61,176 bases of DNA from positions 1 through 61,176 of the forward strand of contig NZ_LTAO01000005.1 in NCBI RefSeq assembly GCF_001590785.1, in the 5' to 3' direction. This DNA is from Alkalihalobacillus trypoxylicola. Lineage in GTDB: Bacteria; Bacillota; Bacilli; Bacillales; Bacillaceae_D. Shown here in pieces: positions 52,479 to 61,176 of the stretch (positions are counted from its first letter, which is position 1; each line of letters opens with the position of its first letter). The notes below the pieces were generated by a model that was given only the letters and a program-made list of their open reading frames with translations, was not told where the DNA came from and searched no databases. The position numbers and the translations under genes were made by a program.

Positions 52479-53948
52479 GTGAGCAACAAGCGTTCGTTAT
52501 ACATTCTTTTAGGTGTGATTGTTACTTTAGGTTTTGTTGGTTTCTTTGCAATCAACACATTTGATTTAAATCCAGCAGAAGAAGTGGCGAGTACAGCCAA
52601 TAATGGAAATAGCATAATCACAGAAAGTCAGGAAAATTTATCTGAACAAGAATTAGTTGAAAAATTTACAATGGCACTAAAGATTATAGAAGATCAATAT
52701 ATTGATGAAGTAGAGCAGGATGAATTAATTGAAGGCGCCATAAAAGGGATGCTAGAAACATTAGAGGACCCATACTCAGATTATATGGATCAAGAAATGG
52801 CTCATCAATTTGAAGAATCTTTAGACTCTCATTTTGAGGGAATAGGTGCTGAAGTAAGCATGCAAAATGGAAGAGTGACTATTGTTGCTCCAATTAGAGA
52901 TTCTCCTGCCGAAAAAGTAGGGCTTCAGCCAAATGATCAAATTATCAAGATCGATGGAGAAGAAATTGAAGATTTAACGTTAAATGAAGCTGTTCTGCAA
53001 ATTCGCGGTGAAAAAGGAACTACAGTTCGACTTACGATTGAAAGACCAGGTGTAAGTGATTTAATTGATTTTGATGTCGTTCGTGATGAAATTCCAATTG
53101 AGACATTAACGAGTGAATTAATTGAACAAGATGGTTCCAAAATTGGCTACATTGTAATTTCTTCATTCTCTGTTGATACAGCTGAGCGATTTGAAGAAGC
53201 ATTAAAAGAATTAGAAGCTAAAGAGATGGACGGTTTAGTCATTGATGTACGTGGAAATCCAGGTGGTTATTTAAAATCTGTTGAGGATATTGGTAGCATG
53301 ATTATTCCAGGTGGCGAACCAATTGTCCAAATTGAAAATAGAGACGGCGAAAAGGAACGTCATATTTCTTCATTAAATGAAACGAAGTCTTATCCGATAG
53401 TAGGAATTACGGATGGAGCGAGTGCTTCGGCTTCAGAAATTTTATCTGCCGCTTTAATTGAGGCAGGTGGCTATGATGTGGTCGGTTTAACAACCTTTGG
53501 GAAAGGGACGGTTCAACAAACCATTCCAATGGGTGATGGAAGTCAGTTAAAGCTTTCCTTATATCGTTGGTTAACATCAGCAGGTAATAACATTCACACT
53601 GAAGGTGTAGACCCGACAGTTGAAGTTAAACAGCCTGAATACTTTTATGTCACACCAGTCTTAGCTGAAGAGCCTCTTAAATTAGAAATGATGAACGAAC
53701 AAATTAGAAGTGCTCAAGTCATGTTAATAGGATTAGGGTATGATTTAGAAAGAGAGGACGGCTATTTCGATGAAGAAACAAAAGCTGCTGTCGAGCAATT
53801 CCAGTCTGATCAAAGCTTATCGGTAACTGGAGAAATTGATGAAGATACAGCGGGAGTTTTACAAACAGAAATTATTGAAAAAGTCCGTGACCGAGAAAAT
53901 GATGAGCAACTTAAAAAAGCGATTGAATTAGTCGTAGAGCAAAAATAA
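52479..53948 (+). CDS. ctpB: Carboxyl-terminal processing protease CtpB (S41)
   Basis: A 489-aa exported S41 protease. One N-terminal membrane/signal segment (ILLGVIVTLGFVGFFAINTF) is followed by a PDZ domain (IDGEEIEDLTLNEAVLQIRG). The S41 catalytic domain has LVIDVRGNPGGYL, Ser317 in GASASASEI and Lys342 in TFGKGTVQ, 25 residues apart as in known CtpB. A C-terminal PG_binding_1 domain (AQVMLIGLGYDLEREDGYF, AVEQFQSDQSLSVTGEID) is present. In sporulation CtpB cleaves SpoIVFA. GTG 52479 follows AGGAGTGG. Confidence 0.95.
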   Translation: MSNKRSLYILLGVIVTLGFVGFFAINTFDLNPAEEVASTANNGNSIITESQENLSEQELVEKFTMALKIIEDQYIDEVEQDELIEGAIKGMLETLEDPYSDYMDQEMAHQFEESLDSHFEGIGAEVSMQNGRVTIVAPIRDSPAEKVGLQPNDQIIKIDGEEIEDLTLNEAVLQIRGEKGTTVRLTIERPGVSDLIDFDVVRDEIPIETLTSELIEQDGSKIGYIVISSFSVDTAERFEEALKELEAKEMDGLVIDVRGNPGGYLKSVEDIGSMIIPGGEPIVQIENRDGEKERHISSLNETKSYPIVGITDGASASASEILSAALIEAGGYDVVGLTTFGKGTVQQTIPMGDGSQLKLSLYRWLTSAGNNIHTEGVDPTVEVKQPEYFYVTPVLAEEPLKLEMMNEQIRSAQVMLIGLGYDLEREDGYFDEETKAAVEQFQSDQSLSVTGEIDEDTAGVLQTEIIEKVRDRENDEQLKKAIELVVEQK

Positions 53949-53963
53949 TCAAATAAAGCTCAT

Positions 53964-54180
53964 GAAGCGAAACTTGAAATGTTTTGTATTGGATAGCAAA
54001 CAGGACCCTCCTTCTTATTAAAAGAAGGAGGGTCCTGTTGAATTTGTAGATACTCTATGAAATCTAGCGAACACAAGAAACGGACACTTCTATGGCAGGA
54101 AGTGGCTATGCCGAAATCCTCTTATAAAAAAGTTCGTTCGGAGCCATGACCGCTGAGTGTCTTGGAGGAGCGAACAGCCA
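53964..54180 (+). repeat. Dispersed element E, copy 3 (best preserved)
   Basis: Begins AGCGAAACTTGAAATG (53966-53981). Stem 1 is a perfect 18-bp hairpin: AACAGGACCCTCCTTCTT pairs with AAGAAGGAGGGTCCTGTT at 53999-54039 over a 5-nt loop. Then CTCTATGAAATCTAGCGAAC and AGGAAGTGGCTATGCC. A hairpin CCATGAC/GTCTTGG lies at 54144-54165 (one mismatch). Flanking GTTCGTTC (54132-54139) can pair with GAGCGAAC. It lies after ctpB, where B. subtilis has swrA. The long hairpin may also terminate ctpB. Confidence 0.82.
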
Positions 54181-54491
54181 AGCGCTTATGATGAGTGAAG
54201 TCATTCATTTATAAGTATTGTACCACTCGTTTTTAAAATAATCTTTTTCATAGCTGGTCATTAAATGTTTGTACGTAGGTGATTAGTCAAAATGGTGTCG
54301 AGCAAAAACGTTTGTTTTTATATAGTAGTAGTTATTGCGATTGATTTCATTATTTTTCGGGAAATAAAAGTAAACGAAGTGTAGAAATAAATCGAATAAA
54401 CTCGAGTTTATAATTAAGTCTCATTTCCTGCTGTATTCATCTCTGCTTTGTGGTATGTTTAATGATAGAAGAGACTTGGAGGGTAGAGAAC
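54181..54491 (+). other. minJ upstream region
   Basis: About 310 nt of AT-rich sequence before minJ. No ORF or repeat beyond the element tail. A swrA-like gene, present here in B. subtilis, is not found. Confidence 0.4.
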
Positions 54492-55679
54492 ATGTTAATT
54501 GATATACTCATAACAGTTGGAATAACAATTGGAAGCTTTTTTATGAATCCTTTATTTTATTTGGGGTTATTGATTATCTTTATTTTAGCTAATCAAAGAG
54601 TTAATAAAGAAAGAAATGCTTTTAATACAAGAGTTTTTGCGCGAAGAGCTGACATTATTGTTCCTTTTTGGCAATCTTTAATTATTGGTTTAGTATTCTC
54701 AATTATTACGGCAGCTCTTGGAATAGTTGTTTCTTTACCATTTCTAATATTGTTATTTGCTGTATATTTTATATTAGCCATTACGACACAAATTAGATGG
54801 ATCTCTCCCGTATATGCTTTAGGGATTATGATAATTATTCTATCACTAGAACCACTGGTAGGAGGATATAGCAGCTTAACGGATTTATATAACTATGTTT
54901 CTGATATACCCCTTATAACAATGGTTATTCTTTTAGCCACTTTATTATTAGTGGAAACCATTCTGGTTATGAGAAGTGGTCACAAATTTACATCTCCTAA
55001 CCTACAGAGAAGTAAAAGAGGTAAATGGGTTGGACAGCATGAAGTCAAGCGTCTTTGGGTTATTCCTGTTGTATTATTTATTCCAAATGGAATCATTCCT
55101 ACATTTGATTTTTGGCCAGTTATATCACTTGGTGAAACGCAATTACAGCCAGTACTGGTACCTTTTTTAATAGGCTTTCACCATTTATTTAAATCAAATA
55201 TACCTGCAAAGGCTATAAAAAGATTGAACCGCTCGCTACTACTATTTTCGGTATTAATGGTTGGTTTAACTGTTACTGCTTATTTCTTTCCTATTATTTC
55301 ATTAGGCATTGCTATATTAGCGATTCTTGCTCGTGAAGCAATTAGCTTCATTACTCGATCAAAAGAAAAGCAGTCTGCACCATTTTTTACAGCAAAAGAT
55401 CAAGGCTGTACGGTATTAGGTATTCTTCCTGGAAGTCCAGCAGAGAAAATGAGCATAAAAATAGGAGAAACGATAACCAAGGTTAATGGACAAGCTGTTC
55501 ATAATGAGCATGAATTTTATGAAGCACTTCAATTAAATTCTGCATTTTGTAAGCTAGAAGTGAAAGATTATGCTCATGAAGTCCGATTTGCTCAAGGAGC
55601 ACTTTATGTTGGAGAGCATCATCAACTTGGTGTATTATTAGTAAAGACGGAACAAGATTTACAGGATTCAGTTATTTAA
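54492..55679 (+). CDS. minJ: Cell division topological determinant MinJ
   Basis: A 395-aa polytopic membrane protein with a C-terminal PDZ domain, length as B. subtilis MinJ (397). Hydrophobic segments occupy residues 1-150 and 195-290, then PDZ (TVLGILPGSPAEKMSIKIGE, KVNGQAVHNEHEFYEALQ). MinJ bridges DivIVA and MinD to keep division at mid-cell. The frame is open upstream to 54450, but GGAGGG (54478-54483) belongs to ATG 54492. Order ctpB-minJ agrees with B. subtilis apart from missing swrA. Confidence 0.9.
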   Translation: MLIDILITVGITIGSFFMNPLFYLGLLIIFILANQRVNKERNAFNTRVFARRADIIVPFWQSLIIGLVFSIITAALGIVVSLPFLILLFAVYFILAITTQIRWISPVYALGIMIIILSLEPLVGGYSSLTDLYNYVSDIPLITMVILLATLLLVETILVMRSGHKFTSPNLQRSKRGKWVGQHEVKRLWVIPVVLFIPNGIIPTFDFWPVISLGETQLQPVLVPFLIGFHHLFKSNIPAKAIKRLNRSLLLFSVLMVGLTVTAYFFPIISLGIAILAILAREAISFITRSKEKQSAPFFTAKDQGCTVLGILPGSPAEKMSIKIGETITKVNGQAVHNEHEFYEALQLNSAFCKLEVKDYAHEVRFAQGALYVGEHHQLGVLLVKTEQDLQDSVI

Positions 55680-55717
55680 TTATTTATAGATTTTCCTATT
55701 ATTAAAAGGGGCATTTT

Positions 55718-55939
55718 ATGGAGTTTTTTCTTGTAAGCATCATCCCATTTTTAGCCATGTTAATAGTAACGAGAGTAACCTTTAGTATAATTGGAAGCTC
55801 GATAGTAACATGGATGATTTTAATTTTTGCTGTAAATGTATTAGAAATGGCATGGTATTTAATAGTATTATCAATTATTTCGTATATGATAGGATTATTT
55901 TTTTCAAGCAAGATCTTGAAAAAAAAGCCGGGTATGTAA
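55718..55939 (+). CDS. csbA: CsbA-like small membrane protein (DUF2198)
   Basis: A 73-aa protein with two hydrophobic helices (FFLVSIIPFLAMLIVTRVTF and MILIFAVNVLEMAWYLIVL... to about residue 63) and a basic tail KILKKKPGM. CsbA of B. subtilis has the same size and position before uvrB, where it is a SigB target. A SigB promoter was not recognised here. AAAAGGGGC precedes ATG 55718. Confidence 0.85.
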   Translation: MEFFLVSIIPFLAMLIVTRVTFSIIGSSIVTWMILIFAVNVLEMAWYLIVLSIISYMIGLFFSSKILKKKPGM

Positions 55940-55966
55940 AAGAGTCGATATCGACTCTTTTTTCTC
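55938..55966 (+). terminator. Palindromic terminator after csbA
   Basis: AAAAGAGTCGATATCGACTC followed by TTTTTT: a perfect 12-bp palindrome with A and T flanks. Separates csbA from uvrBA. Confidence 0.85.
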
Positions 55967-56056
55967 TTTTTTAGAACTCTCAATTTCTATTTATTTTGTT
56001 TGTGGTTAGTGAAAAGGGGAATGATGAAAAAAGGAAGTATATTAATAAATAATTAT

Positions 56057-56070
56057 AAAACATACGTTCG
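56057..56070 (+). promoter_or_regulatory. LexA (SOS) box of uvrBA
   Basis: AAAACATACGTTCG, compared with the Bacillus SOS consensus CGAAC-N4-GTTCG: the right half is perfect and the left half has AAAAC. It overlaps a likely -35 region; TATAAT at 56089-56094 is the -10 candidate. uvrBA is LexA-controlled in B. subtilis. Confidence 0.75.
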
Positions 56071-56145
56071 ATAATTAGTTTTATTTTTTATAATATATGC
56101 TATACTATAGGAATAGATCGTTTGTTCGTAAAAGGAGGAGTTCCC

Positions 56146-58125
56146 TTGGATAAAAAGTTTGAGCTAGTTTCTCAATATCAGCCAAGTGGTGATCAACCAG
56201 AGGCGATAAAACAGCTTGTAAACGGAATTGAAAATGGAGAAAAACATTTAACCTTATTAGGTGCAACTGGTACAGGGAAAACCTTTACTATGTCGAATGT
56301 TATTCAACAAATTAATAAGCCTACATTAGTTATGGCTCATAATAAAACGTTAGCTGGACAATTATATAGTGAATTTAAAGACTTTTTTCCAAATAACGCT
56401 GTTGAATATTTCGTTAGCTATTATGATTACTACCAGCCAGAGGCATATGTACCGTCATCTGACACTTATATTGAGAAGGATGCTAGCATTAATGATGAAA
56501 TAGATAAGCTTCGACATGCTGCAACAAGTGCTTTGTTAGAGAGAAAAGACGTAATCATTATTGCGAGTGTTTCTTGTATATATGGTTTAGGTTCACCGGA
56601 AGAGTATCGAGAGATGATGGTTTCATTAAGAACAGGACAGGAGCTGGAAAGAAATCAACTGCTGCGAGATTTAGTTGATATTCAATATAATCGAAACGAT
56701 ATGAATTTTGTGCGTGGTACCTTCCGTGTAAGAGGCGATGTTGTTGAGATTTTTCCGGCCTCAAGGGATGAACAATGTATAAGGATAGAATTTTTTGGTG
56801 ATGAAATTGACCGAATTACCGAGGTAGACGCTCTAACAGGAGAGATTAAAGGCGAGCGAAATCATGTAGCCATTTTCCCTGCCTCTCACTTTGTGACGAG
56901 AGAAGAAAAAATGAAACTGGCCATTAAAAATATAGAAGTAGAATTAGAACAGCAGCTCAAAGAGCTTCATGAGAATGGAAAATTATTAGAAGCTCAACGA
57001 CTTGAGCAAAGAACAAGATATGATTTAGAAATGATGGCAGAAATGGGATTCTGCTCAGGAATAGAAAATTACTCTAGACATTTAACATTAAGAGAGGCGG
57101 GGGTCACTCCATATACTCTTCTAGATTTCTTCCCTGAAGACTTTCTATTAATCATGGATGAATCGCATGTATCTGTCCCGCAAGTACGTGGAATGTATAA
57201 TGGTGACCGTGCACGAAAAGAGGTCCTTGTTAATCATGGATTTCGATTGCCATCAGCATTAGATAACCGTCCACTAAAATTTGAAGAGTTTGAGAAGAAG
57301 ATGAGACAGGTAGTTTATGTATCAGCAACGCCAGGTCCTTATGAGCTGGAGCATACACCAACGATGGTTGAACAAATTATTCGTCCTACAGGACTTTTAG
57401 ATCCAAAAATCGAAGTACGACCTATTCAAGGTCAAATAGATGACCTAATTGCTGAAATTCATCAAAGAGTAGAAAAAAATGAACGAGTTCTCGTTACTAC
57501 ATTGACGAAAAAAATGTCGGAGGATTTAACGGATTATCTGAAAGAAATAGGGATTAAAGTTAGGTATTTGCACTCTGAGGTAAAGACGTTAGAGAGAATC
57601 GAAATTATTAGACAGTTGAGATTAGGTACATTTGATGTATTAATAGGTATTAACTTGTTAAGAGAAGGGCTGGATATCCCGGAAGTATCTTTAGTTACAA
57701 TTCTAGATGCTGACAAGGAAGGCTTTTTACGATCAGAGCGTTCTCTTATTCAAACGATTGGTCGTGCTGCTCGAAATGAAAATGGTCATGTCATCATGTA
57801 TGCTGATAAAATGACTAACTCTATGACTGTAGCCATAGAGGAAACGAAAAGAAGGCGTCTAATTCAAAAAGATTTTAATAAGGAACATGGAATTAGTCCA
57901 AAAACGATTCAAAAGAAGATACCAGATGTCATTCAAGCTACTTTTGTTGCTGAGGAAGAAGAAAGCTACGAAAACAAAGCTCCAAAGCAAAAGTTAAATA
58001 AAATAGAAAAACAGAAAATGCTTGAGAATATGGAAAAAGAAATGAAAGAAGCGGCTAAAGCTCTAAACTTCGAAAGGGCAGCGGAGCTAAGAGATTTAAT
58101 TTTAGAATTGAAAGCGGAAGGGTGA
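56146..58125 (+). CDS. uvrB: Excinuclease ABC subunit B
   Basis: A 659-aa nucleotide-excision-repair helicase-like protein that verifies damage and recruits UvrC. The N-terminal [20 protein letters not shown], Walker [15 protein letters not shown], the beta-hairpin [17 protein letters not shown]-like [15 protein letters not shown], and the C-terminal UVR motif [17 protein letters not shown] are present. Start is TTG 56146 behind AAAGGAGGAG; the frame extends to another TTG at 56122, which lies before that ribosome site. Eight nt before uvrA. Confidence 0.97.
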   Translation: MDKKFELVSQYQPSGDQPEAIKQLVNGIENGEKHLTLLGATGTGKTFTMSNVIQQINKPTLVMAHNKTLAGQLYSEFKDFFPNNAVEYFVSYYDYYQPEAYVPSSDTYIEKDASINDEIDKLRHAATSALLERKDVIIIASVSCIYGLGSPEEYREMMVSLRTGQELERNQLLRDLVDIQYNRNDMNFVRGTFRVRGDVVEIFPASRDEQCIRIEFFGDEIDRITEVDALTGEIKGERNHVAIFPASHFVTREEKMKLAIKNIEVELEQQLKELHENGKLLEAQRLEQRTRYDLEMMAEMGFCSGIENYSRHLTLREAGVTPYTLLDFFPEDFLLIMDESHVSVPQVRGMYNGDRARKEVLVNHGFRLPSALDNRPLKFEEFEKKMRQVVYVSATPGPYELEHTPTMVEQIIRPTGLLDPKIEVRPIQGQIDDLIAEIHQRVEKNERVLVTTLTKKMSEDLTDYLKEIGIKVRYLHSEVKTLERIEIIRQLRLGTFDVLIGINLLREGLDIPEVSLVTILDADKEGFLRSERSLIQTIGRAARNENGHVIMYADKMTNSMTVAIEETKRRRLIQKDFNKEHGISPKTIQKKIPDVIQATFVAEEEESYENKAPKQKLNKIEKQKMLENMEKEMKEAAKALNFERAAELRDLILELKAEG

Positions 58126-58132
58126 CAAAAGA

Positions 58133-61000
58133 ATGGCATTAGAAAGTATAGTAGTTAAGGGAGCGCGCTCTCACAATCTGAAAAATATAGATGTAACCAT
58201 TCCAAGAGATAAATTGGTTGTTCTAACCGGTTTATCTGGTTCGGGTAAATCCTCTCTAGCTTTTGATACGATTTATGCTGAAGGGCAAAGAAGATATGTT
58301 GAATCTCTTTCCGCTTATGCTAGACAATTTTTAGGGCAGATGGATAAACCAGATGTAGATACCATTGAAGGACTTTCACCTGCGATTTCGATTGATCAAA
58401 AAACAACAAGTCGAAACCCTCGTTCAACAGTAGGTACAGTAACAGAAATCTTTGATTATTTACGACTTCTATACGCACGAATAGGACACCCTGTTTGTCC
58501 AAAGCACGGTATAGAAATTTCCTCCCAAACCGTACAACAAATGGTTGACCGTTTAAAGGAGTTTCCTGAACGGACAAAAATGCAAATACTAGCACCTCTT
58601 ATTTCCGGTCGCAAAGGCACACATGTAAAAACATTGGAAGAAATTAAGAAGCAAGGGTTTGTACGAGTGCGTGTAAATGGAGAAATGCGCGAAGTGGCAG
58701 AAGACATCGAATTAGAAAAAAATAAAAAACATACAATAGAAGTAGTGATTGACCGTATAGTGATGAAAGAGGGAGTAGAGTCACGTTTAGCTGATTCGCT
58801 TGAAACGGCTTTAGGTTTAGCAGACGGTAGAGTGTTAGTCGATGTGATTGATGGTGAGGAATTGTTATTTAGCCAACACCATGCATGTCCAGAGTGTGGA
58901 TTCTCAATACCAGAACTAGAGCCGAGAATGTTCTCCTTTAATAGTCCATTTGGAGCCTGTCCTAAATGTGATGGATTAGGAGTAAAGCTAGAAGTCGATT
59001 TAGATTTAATTATTCCTGATAAAGATAAAACCTTAAAAGAGCATGCGATAGCTCCATGGGAGCCAACCAGCTCACAATACTATCCTCAATTATTAGCGGC
59101 TGTCTGTGATCATTATGGGATTAGTTTAGATCAACCTGTTAAAGATATACCAGATACGTTAATGGATAAGATATTATATGGAAGTGGTCAGGAGAAAATT
59201 TATTTTAGGTATGAGAATGAGTTTGGTCAAGTACGAGAAAACCATATAAATTTTGAGGGAGTCGTACAAAACGTATCTAGAAGATATCATGAGACAAGCT
59301 CTGATTATATACGTGAGCAAATGGAAGCTTATATGGCAGAACGAGCATGTCCAACCTGCAAAGGTTATCGTTTGAAAAAGGAAATGTTGGCTGTTTATGT
59401 TGATGAAAAACATATAGGAGAAATAACTTCCTTATCTGTAAAAGATGCACTGACATTCTTTAAAAGTATTGAATTAAATGAAAAGGATCGGGCAATTGCA
59501 CGATTAATTATCAAAGAAATTGAAGACCGTTTAGGATTTCTTAATAATGTCGGTCTTGATTATTTATCATTAAGTCGTTCAGCAGGGTCACTTTCTGGTG
59601 GAGAAGCGCAGCGGATACGACTAGCCACTCAAATTGGTTCGGCATTAATGGGTGTACTTTATATTTTAGACGAACCTTCTATAGGATTGCATCAACGAGA
59701 TAATGATCGTTTAATTGAAACCTTAGAATATATGAGGGACCTAGGGAATACACTAATTGTTGTCGAGCATGATGAAGACACTATGCTTGCTGCAGACTAT
59801 CTTATTGATATTGGGCCAGGAGCAGGGATTCATGGTGGGAATGTTACTTCAGAAGGTAGTCCGCAAGAAATAATGGAGGATGATAATTCTTTAACAGGAC
59901 AGTATCTATCTGGAAAAAAATTCATTGCGATCCCTGAAAAAAGACGCGAGCATGATGGCCGCTTTTTAACAGTAAAAAAAGCCGAAGAGAATAACTTAAA
60001 GAATGTTTCTGTAGACTTTCCATTAGGGTTATTTTTAGCTGTAACGGGCGTTTCTGGATCAGGAAAAAGTACGTTAATTAATGAAATTGTCTATAAGGCA
60101 TTGGCGCAAAAATTGTATCGTTCTAAAGAAAAACCGGGCCAACACAAAGAGATAGTAGGGTTAGACTTTATCGATAAAGTCATTGAAATAGACCAATCGC
60201 CAATCGGGAGGACACCTCGTTCTAATCCAGCAACGTATACAGGTGTTTTTGACGATATCCGTGATGTTTTTGCGATAACAAATGAAGCAAAGGTTCGTGG
60301 TTATAAAAAGGGCCGCTTTAGTTTTAATGTAAAAGGTGGACGATGTGAAGCATGTCGTGGAGATGGAATTATTAAGATTGAAATGCATTTCTTGCCAGAT
60401 GTATATGTTCCATGTGAAGTTTGTGACGGAAAAAGATATAATCGAGAAACGTTAGAAATAAAATATAAAGGCAAGACCATTGCTGATGTTCTAGAGATGA
60501 CCGTAGAAGAAGGATTAGATTTCTTTGCTAATATCCCAAAAATCCAAAGAAAAATTCAAACTTTAGTGGATGTGGGTCTCGGTTATATTCGCTTAGGGCA
60601 ACCGGCTACAACCCTTTCTGGTGGGGAAGCACAACGAGTGAAATTAGCTTCTCAGTTGCATAAGCGTTCAACTGGTAAGACGATTTACATTTTAGATGAA
60701 CCGACTACGGGATTACATGTCGATGATATTTCTCGTTTATTATCTGTTTTACACCGAATTGTTGACAATGGAGATACAGTATTAGTGATAGAACATAATT
60801 TAGATGTAATCAAAACCGTTGATCATATCATTGACCTGGGTCCTGAAGGTGGAGACAAAGGCGGTATGATTATTGCCGAAGGTACACCAGAGCAGGTAGC
60901 AGAGGAAAAGGCTTCTTATACAGGGAAATATTTAAAGCCTATACTCGAGCGAGATAAGAAAAGAATGGAAGAGCGATTGCATCAGTTACAGGATGCCTAA
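58133..61000 (+). CDS. uvrA: Excinuclease ABC subunit A
   Basis: A 955-aa ABC-type damage sensor of nucleotide excision repair. Two nucleotide sites: Walker [17 protein letters not shown] and [15 protein letters not shown]; signatures [13 protein letters not shown] and [13 protein letters not shown]; Walker [11 protein letters not shown] and [10 protein letters not shown]. Zinc fingers are [22 protein letters not shown] and [18 protein letters not shown] 58133 follows the GGGTGA end of uvrB, so the pair is co-translated under the LexA box. Confidence 0.98.
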   Translation: MALESIVVKGARSHNLKNIDVTIPRDKLVVLTGLSGSGKSSLAFDTIYAEGQRRYVESLSAYARQFLGQMDKPDVDTIEGLSPAISIDQKTTSRNPRSTVGTVTEIFDYLRLLYARIGHPVCPKHGIEISSQTVQQMVDRLKEFPERTKMQILAPLISGRKGTHVKTLEEIKKQGFVRVRVNGEMREVAEDIELEKNKKHTIEVVIDRIVMKEGVESRLADSLETALGLADGRVLVDVIDGEELLFSQHHACPECGFSIPELEPRMFSFNSPFGACPKCDGLGVKLEVDLDLIIPDKDKTLKEHAIAPWEPTSSQYYPQLLAAVCDHYGISLDQPVKDIPDTLMDKILYGSGQEKIYFRYENEFGQVRENHINFEGVVQNVSRRYHETSSDYIREQMEAYMAERACPTCKGYRLKKEMLAVYVDEKHIGEITSLSVKDALTFFKSIELNEKDRAIARLIIKEIEDRLGFLNNVGLDYLSLSRSAGSLSGGEAQRIRLATQIGSALMGVLYILDEPSIGLHQRDNDRLIETLEYMRDLGNTLIVVEHDEDTMLAADYLIDIGPGAGIHGGNVTSEGSPQEIMEDDNSLTGQYLSGKKFIAIPEKRREHDGRFLTVKKAEENNLKNVSVDFPLGLFLAVTGVSGSGKSTLINEIVYKALAQKLYRSKEKPGQHKEIVGLDFIDKVIEIDQSPIGRTPRSNPATYTGVFDDIRDVFAITNEAKVRGYKKGRFSFNVKGGRCEACRGDGIIKIEMHFLPDVYVPCEVCDGKRYNRETLEIKYKGKTIADVLEMTVEEGLDFFANIPKIQRKIQTLVDVGLGYIRLGQPATTLSGGEAQRVKLASQLHKRSTGKTIYILDEPTTGLHVDDISRLLSVLHRIVDNGDTVLVIEHNLDVIKTVDHIIDLGPEGGDKGGMIIAEGTPEQVAEEKASYTGKYLKPILERDKKRMEERLHQLQDA

Positions 61001-61176
61001 TGATCGTTCATTTATAAATTGGGAAAAAGTTGAGATAATTTCTTTGTAGGCACGAAGGCGAAGGCAAATGGGAAATGAATATCAAGATCCCTGATCAAAT
61101 AACAGAGCCGAGAAACGAAGCAAGCGAGCACTTGACCATATGTAGGAGACGGAAAGAAAGCGTTTGTCTTTGTAGG
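61001..61176 (+). other. Unresolved tail after uvrA
   Basis: No terminator and no ORF. The 10-mer TCTTTGTAGG occurs at 61041-61050 and again at 61167-61176 (126 nt apart), with TATGTAGGAGACGG in between. It could be the start of another repeat, but the window ends here. Confidence 0.3.

Noticed and set aside
1-61176. tRNA or rRNA genes, insertion sequences, integrase or phage genes
   Set aside because: No tRNA-like cloverleaf, rRNA stretch, transposase or integrase was recognised. The glycosylation island has no mobility genes or flanking direct repeats that I could see.
61041-61176. 126-nt direct repeat at the window end
   Set aside because: Only a 10-mer (TCTTTGTAGG) is shared and the window stops there, so a repeat cannot be established.

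Overview
The window is a low-GC Firmicutes chromosome segment, almost certainly from the family Bacillaceae. Its gene order follows the Bacillus subtilis degSU-comF-flg-hag-fliDST-hpf-secA-prfB-cccB-ftsEX-ctpB-minJ-csbA-uvrBA block nearly gene for gene. Very acidic linkers in secreted lipoproteins (the lipoprotein at 36414-37352 and the cytochrome c-551) and a palindromic element resembling ones I remember from alkaliphilic bacilli hint at an alkaliphile. That is inference. Nearly all genes lie on the + strand.

Layout. 124-762: YigZ-family gene (minus strand). 1221-4742: degS, degU, degV, with a 52-nt tandem-repeat array between degU and degV. 5094-7129: competence genes comFA and comFC, with no comFB. 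7168-12983: late flagellar cluster yvyF-flgM-flgN-flgK-flgL-yviE-fliW-csrA. 13806-15736: an atypical LuxR-type regulator, then flagellin hag. 15875-32624: a roughly 17-kb flagellin-glycosylation island inserted between hag and the flaG-fliD-fliS-fliT group. 32647-36310: yjfB-like gene, flaG, fliD, fliS, fliT. 36414-41200: lipoprotein (minus strand), cold-shock gene, pxpBAC. 41438-46386: hpf, secA, prfB with a programmed frameshift. 46623-47932: yitT-family gene and cccB. 48065-48640: second 52-nt repeat array. 49130-55939: ftsE, ftsX, an M23 murein hydrolase, ctpB, minJ, csbA. 56146-61000: uvrB and uvrA behind a LexA box.

The glycosylation island encodes all six steps from UDP-GlcNAc to CMP-pseudaminic acid: PseB 16503, PseC 31449, a PseH candidate 25985, PseG 28297, PseI 29405 and PseF 27565. 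It also carries a Maf flagellin glycosyltransferase with an unusual C-terminal extension. Four further transferases (FkbM methyltransferase, two GT2, one GT8) all share one auxiliary Rossmann-like module, and a CDP-alcohol phosphotransferase, a FemAB-like acyltransferase and an extra NAD-dependent epimerase complete the set. A SigD-type promoter at its head links it to flagellin expression. Flagellin is probably also controlled by the CsrA-FliW loop: the hag leader holds a GGA-loop hairpin and a second GGA in the Shine-Dalgarno sequence.

The best candidates for undescribed biology are non-coding or architectural. (1) Two 52-nt tandem-repeat arrays 45 kb apart, open in all three + frames, which create spurious ORFs. 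(2) A dispersed intergenic element of about 200-250 bp in three copies, whose hairpins differ in sequence but are kept in position. (3) The island's shared auxiliary domain and the Maf C-terminal fusion. (4) A CDP-alcohol phosphotransferase in a flagellin-glycan locus. All statements about families come from memory of those families; no search was run.
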